From NCBI GenBank assembly GCA_964592595.1, contig CAZQFH010000003.1:62001-126000 (forward strand): 64,000 nt of DNA, in the 5' to 3' direction. Positions 60,630 to 64,000 of this stretch are shown here, piece after piece. The notes beneath the pieces are model-generated. The model saw nothing but the letters and a program-made list of their open reading frames with translations, was not told the DNA's origin and did no database searches. This DNA comes from UBA5536 sp964592595. Lineage in GTDB: Bacteria > Bacteroidota > Bacteroidia > Bacteroidales > F082. Within the stretch, counting starts at the first letter, position 1. Every line of letters begins with the position of its first letter. The position numbers and the translations under genes are program-made.

Positions 60630-61613
60630 ATGCAAAGTATCTATCCTATAAAATTCAAGCCGATTTTTAAAGACAAAATCTGGGGTGGCCAAAAGATTAA
60701 AAGCATTCTGAACATGGATTTTGGTGAGCTGCCTAATTGTGGTGAAGTATGGCTGCTTTCGGGTGTTGAAGGAAATCCTTCGGTAGCCGAAAACGGATAT
60801 CTGGCCGGCAACGAATTGAATGAATTGGTTGAGGTGTTTATGGGCGATCTTGTGGGCGATAGGGTGTATGATCGGTTTGGCGATCAGTTTCCGATACTTG
60901 TCAAAGTGATCGACTCCAATGATTGGCTTTCCATTCAGGTTCATCCGGATGATGCCCTTGCCCGCAAACGTGGGATAGGATTTGGCAAAACAGAGATGTG
61001 GTATGTGATGCAGGCCGATGCTGATGCGCAGCTCATCAGTGGTTTCAACAAAGAGATGAACAAGGAAGAATACCTTAAAGTACTGGAATGTGGCGAATTG
61101 AAAACGGTGATGAATTATAAAGCGGTACAGGTAGGTGATGTATTTTTTATGCCAGCAGGCCGCGTTCATGCTTTGGGACCGGGCACACTGATAGCCGAAA
61201 TACAACAAAGCAGCGATACAACATACCGTATCTACGATTGGGACAGGGTAGATCATACCGGGCAGATGCGCGAACTACATACCGAAGAAGCACTGGAAGC
61301 CATTGATTTCAGGCTTCCTGAAGAGGTAAAAACCCCCTACCAGATTCAGTCAAATCAAACTTCAAATGTGATTGAATCACCATTTTTTACAACCAATATT
61401 TTGCAGTTTGATCAGGGCATCAAAAAAGATTATTCGCAGCTGGATTCCTTTGTTATTTTATTCAACGCTGAGGGCTGCTGTGTGCTGGATTGGGGAGATG
61501 ATCAAAAAATGACCCTAAAAGCAGGTGAGGTGGTACTTATTCCTAACCTCATTCAAGCAGTAGCACTCTATCCCGATGCTACTTGCAAAATCCTTGAAGT
61601 TTATATCCAATAG
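60630..61613 (+). CDS. manA: Type I mannose-6-phosphate isomerase
   Basis: About 327 residues of a cupin metalloenzyme. It starts MQSIYPIKFKPIFKDKIWGGQKI, the common Bacteroidota start; the zinc site includes SIQVHPDDALA near residue 100, with further ligands in RVHALGPGTLIAEIQQSSDTTYRIYDWDR, which also holds the active-site Arg. It interconverts mannose-6-phosphate and fructose-6-phosphate for glycan synthesis. An ATG at 60621 would add three residues; the promoter element argues against the ATG at 60582. Confidence 0.92.
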   Translation: MQSIYPIKFKPIFKDKIWGGQKIKSILNMDFGELPNCGEVWLLSGVEGNPSVAENGYLAGNELNELVEVFMGDLVGDRVYDRFGDQFPILVKVIDSNDWLSIQVHPDDALARKRGIGFGKTEMWYVMQADADAQLISGFNKEMNKEEYLKVLECGELKTVMNYKAVQVGDVFFMPAGRVHALGPGTLIAEIQQSSDTTYRIYDWDRVDHTGQMRELHTEEALEAIDFRLPEEVKTPYQIQSNQTSNVIESPFFTTNILQFDQGIKKDYSQLDSFVILFNAEGCCVLDWGDDQKMTLKAGEVVLIPNLIQAVALYPDATCKILEVYIQ

Positions 61614-61695
61614 TGCAACCAAAGCCATCGGAGGGTTGTCTTTTGAGTGCAATTTCAGCTGAATTAAAATCATATTAAACCTAATAGTCTGTGAC

Positions 61696-62199
61696 ATGAT
61701 GAGAACCTCAATTTTTAGTCTTTTTGCGTTGTTGCTTTTTTTTAGTCTTGGTTCGCTGGCGCAATCCGATATTCCTCAGGTTACAATTAAAACCCTTGAT
61801 GGAAAGCCGTTTAGCACTTCTGAGATCACTAATGATGGCAAACCTGTAATTTTAAGTTTTTGGGCTTTGTGGTGCAAACCCTGTCAGAAAGAGCTGGATG
61901 CTTTTAACGAAAACTATGCCGACTGGCAAGATGAAACTGGTGTAAAAATCTATGCTGTTTCTATTGACGATAGCCGTTCCACAGCCCGCGTGATGCCGAT
62001 GGTTAACGGAAAAGCATGGGAGTTTGAGGTTTTACTTGATCCGAACAGCGACCTAAAACGTGCGATGAATGTAAATATGATTCCCCATACTTTCCTGCTT
62101 AATGGCGAAGGCAAAATTGTGTCGCAGCATACCGCCTATTTCGAAGGTGCTGAGTTTGAGCTTTTTGACAAGGTGAAGAAAATTGCCGGAATTGAATAA
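61696..62199 (+). CDS. TlpA/ResA-like periplasmic thioredoxin
   Basis: A 167-residue exported thioredoxin-fold protein. The signal peptide ends LGSLA with Gln at +1 (QSDIPQ). The active site is WALWCKPCQ (Cys-Lys-Pro-Cys) near residues 58-61 and the cis-Pro segment is NMIPHTFLLNGEGKIV. TlpA-type proteins reduce disulfides outside the cytoplasm, for example in apocytochrome c. That could serve the many CXXCH proteins of this genome, though the gene is 38 kb away and no link is shown. It precedes the DUF6029 gene by 24 bp. Confidence 0.9.
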   Translation: MMRTSIFSLFALLLFFSLGSLAQSDIPQVTIKTLDGKPFSTSEITNDGKPVILSFWALWCKPCQKELDAFNENYADWQDETGVKIYAVSIDDSRSTARVMPMVNGKAWEFEVLLDPNSDLKRAMNVNMIPHTFLLNGEGKIVSQHTAYFEGAEFELFDKVKKIAGIE

Positions 62200-62223
62200 T
62201 TCAGAATACTGAAGATAAGAATC

Positions 62224-63888
62224 ATGCGTAAACTTTGGATTGTATTATTCCTGTTAGCTTTCACTTCATTGGAAGCTCAGGATTTTCTCGACAAGGCTCA
62301 GATCAACGGGAGCTTTCAGGTTGACGGACAGTTTTATCAACCGGATGATGCGCTCGGCATTACCGATTCACTGATCGGAGGCCGCAAATTAGGGTTGAAT
62401 GGTTTTGGAAATATCACCTATACCCTCGGAAAATTTTCGGCCGGGATGCGCTATGAGGCTTTCCTAACGCCGCTTGCAGGATTTGATCCTTTGCAGGAAG
62501 GCAACGGATTTCCTTATTTATGGGCAAGCTATCAAACCGATTTTGTGGGTGTAACAGTGGGTAATTTTTACGAACAGTTTGGTAATGGCCTTATTCTCCG
62601 TTCCTATGAGGAATGGACTTTAGGATATGATAACTCCCTCAATGGAATGCGCGTAATCCTTCGCCCTTCTGCGGGTATCACCATTAAGGGTGTTTATGGC
62701 ACGCAACGCTATTTTTGGCAGCAATACGAAAACGGTAACCGCGGTATTGTGCGTGGGCTGGATGCCGAAGTGGATCTGAATCAAACCATTAAAGGTTGGG
62801 AATCAGCGGCAGTGCGTGTGTTCGTTGGTGCCAGTGGAGTGAGCAAATATCAAAAAGACAATGATCCTTTGTATAATCTACCCGAAAATGTGGGAGCCTG
62901 GGCCGGACGAGTAAACCTGAGCGCCGGTAAATTTAATTTTGCTACGGAATATGCCTACAAAATCAACGATCCTTCAGCCTTAAATAATTTTATCTATCAC
63001 GAAGGGCAAGCAGTTTTGTCGTCGCTGTCCTATTCTCAGCCCGGACTTGGTGTGGTTTTACAGCTTAAAAGGGTGGATAACTTCAGTTATAAATCCGATC
63101 GCCGTGTGAATGGTAATGCTGTGGATATTAATTTTATTCCACCTATCAACCGCACCCATTCTTATAGCCTGGCAGCGCGCTATCCCTATGCCACGCAGCC
63201 AAATGGCGAAATGGGCTTACAGTTTCAGCTGAATTATAAAATTCCCAAAGGAACGGCTTTGGGAGGTAAATATGGAACCGGAATTGCTGTGAATTTCAGT
63301 CAGGTGAATGATATCGTTCGTAATCCGATAAATGATACTACTGCAGTAAATACTTCGGGAACATTAGGTTATACCTCGGATTTCTTTAAGGTATCGGATA
63401 GCGTCTTTTTCCGTGATTTCAATATCGAAATTGAGAAGAAAATCAACAGCAAATGGAAAGCTGTTATTCAATACATGAACCTGCACTACGACATTGCCAC
63501 GATCGAAGGCCATGCCGGCGAGCCTGCCGTAAAAGCTCATATCGGTGTGCTTGATCTGACGCATAAGTTTAGCTCACGCAAAAGTTTAAGGATGGAGCTT
63601 CAGGGTCTTTTTACAGAACAGGATGAAGGCGACTGGGCAGCAGCCGTGCTCGAATATGCCATTGCACCCCGCTGGTTTTTTAATGTTGCTGATCAATATA
63701 ATTACGGTCATCCTGAAGCTGACAAAAAAAATCATTACTACACGGTTTCCATGGGTTATCTCAAGGAATCCACACGCGTGGCACTTACTTACGGACGCCA
63801 GAGCGAAGGTGTAGTGTGTGTAGGTGGCGTTTGCAGGCAGGTTCCAGCATCCAGCGGACTCACAATTACTGTTTCAACGAATTTTTAA
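62224..63888 (+). CDS. DUF6029-family outer-membrane beta-barrel protein
   Basis: A 554-residue protein with a signal peptide ending SLEA and Gln at +1. The body is alternating beta strands with many aromatic residues, including the segments LGLNGFGNITYTLGKFSAGMRYEAFLTPLAGFDP and GVTVGNFYEQFGNGLILRSYEEWTLGYDNSLNGMRV, which fit the DUF6029 family. The end TITVSTNF has the final Phe of an outer-membrane barrel. Function is unknown; in Bacteroidota this family is often encoded with a TlpA-like thioredoxin before it and an Omp28-like lipoprotein after it, as seen here. Confidence 0.8.
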   Translation: MRKLWIVLFLLAFTSLEAQDFLDKAQINGSFQVDGQFYQPDDALGITDSLIGGRKLGLNGFGNITYTLGKFSAGMRYEAFLTPLAGFDPLQEGNGFPYLWASYQTDFVGVTVGNFYEQFGNGLILRSYEEWTLGYDNSLNGMRVILRPSAGITIKGVYGTQRYFWQQYENGNRGIVRGLDAEVDLNQTIKGWESAAVRVFVGASGVSKYQKDNDPLYNLPENVGAWAGRVNLSAGKFNFATEYAYKINDPSALNNFIYHEGQAVLSSLSYSQPGLGVVLQLKRVDNFSYKSDRRVNGNAVDINFIPPINRTHSYSLAARYPYATQPNGEMGLQFQLNYKIPKGTALGGKYGTGIAVNFSQVNDIVRNPINDTTAVNTSGTLGYTSDFFKVSDSVFFRDFNIEIEKKINSKWKAVIQYMNLHYDIATIEGHAGEPAVKAHIGVLDLTHKFSSRKSLRMELQGLFTEQDEGDWAAAVLEYAIAPRWFFNVADQYNYGHPEADKKNHYYTVSMGYLKESTRVALTYGRQSEGVVCVGGVCRQVPASSGLTITVSTNF

Positions 63889-63891
63889 GCC

Positions 63892-64000
63892 ATGATAGCA
63901 AAATCAATGAAAATAAAGCACTTTAGCCTGATATTGTTTGTTTTGATTGCAGGAATTTTTACTGCCTGCGACAAAATTGAACCTCCCTACACTACTCAAA
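63892..64000 (+). CDS. Lipoprotein, probably Omp28-related (partial)
   Basis: An ATG at 63892 (alternative 63907) opens a frame that continues past the window edge. The visible part has a lipoprotein signal ending AGIFTAC, then DKIEPPYTTQ. This short stretch resembles the start of Omp28-type lipoproteins, and the position directly after a DUF6029 gene supports that, but too little is visible for certainty. It starts 3 bp after the DUF6029 stop and is probably in the same operon. Confidence 0.6.
   Translation, partial: MIAKSMKIKHFSLILFVLIAGIFTACDKIEPPYTTQ

Noticed and set aside
60594..61256. 220-residue open frame on the minus strand, antisense to manA
   Set aside because: It is the shadow of a well-supported manA gene, has no recognisable family pattern and no promoter of its own.

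Overview
The window comes from a Bacteroidota chromosome, most likely a Bacteroidales or Marinilabiliales-type anaerobe or microaerophile. The evidence is a complete type IX secretion core (porP/sprF-gldK-gldL-gldM-gldN), a SprE/PorW lipoprotein, a T9SS-sorted cargo protein, a PgQC-type glutaminyl cyclase, and many signal peptides that place Gln right after the predicted cleavage site. Promoter -7 elements also fit the Bacteroidota consensus TAnnTTTG. No rRNA, tRNA, CRISPR array, phage or insertion sequence was recognised.

Layout. 1-909: end of an ATP synthase locus (AtpI-like, AtpZ-like) and a bactofilin. 962-8091: SprE/PorW, a divergent M23 peptidase, RseP, and two tandem YitT-family genes, one broken by an in-frame TGA. 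8312-16256: the T9SS core operon, a nitroreductase and glutaminyl cyclase. 16257-24383: a c-type cytochrome island with about 23 CXnCH heme sites in six proteins, a DUF5777 beta-barrel, a b-type cytochrome and an OB-fold-like lipoprotein, headed by a perfect FNR-type box and interrupted by a nested inverted-repeat element. 24385-31992: a tightly overlapped six-gene minus-strand operon (PqqD-like protein, ATP-grasp ligase, PLP decarboxylase, urea transporter-M23 fusion, outer-membrane barrel, TPR protein) behind an HMA-AraC regulator. This is the best candidate for an undescribed system. 32096-39576: a TolC-TetR-MFP-RND efflux operon with an operator-like palindrome, plus a second TetR-like protein. 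39666-45914: T9SS cargo, a dicarboxylate symporter, phosphofructokinase, DUF3995 and an M14 peptidase. 46018-46489: a decayed DUF4160-DUF2442 pair. 46762-55556: PhoH2, then a second TetR-TolC-MFP-RND efflux operon with duplicated palindromes and a TolC fused to a periplasmic-binding-like domain. 55793-64000: TSUP permease, isoaspartyl peptidase, a dCMP deaminase/kinase/LOG cluster, M20 amidohydrolase, ManA, a TlpA-like thioredoxin, DUF6029 and the start of a lipoprotein gene.

How the genes work together. GldL/GldM form the inner-membrane motor, GldK/GldN the periplasmic ring and SprE/PorW a partner lipoprotein. Glutaminyl cyclase would cap the N-terminal Gln left on many of the exported proteins encoded here. 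The cytochrome genes can be read as a chain from quinol (cytochrome b plus heptaheme, NapC/NirT) through small periplasmic monohemes to an outer-membrane lipoprotein/barrel module, probably under oxygen or NO control. The PqqD/ATP-grasp/decarboxylase operon looks like it makes and exports, or installs at the envelope, a modified amino acid or peptide; its product is unknown. All functional assignments rest on reading the sequence and remembered family features; no database search was run.
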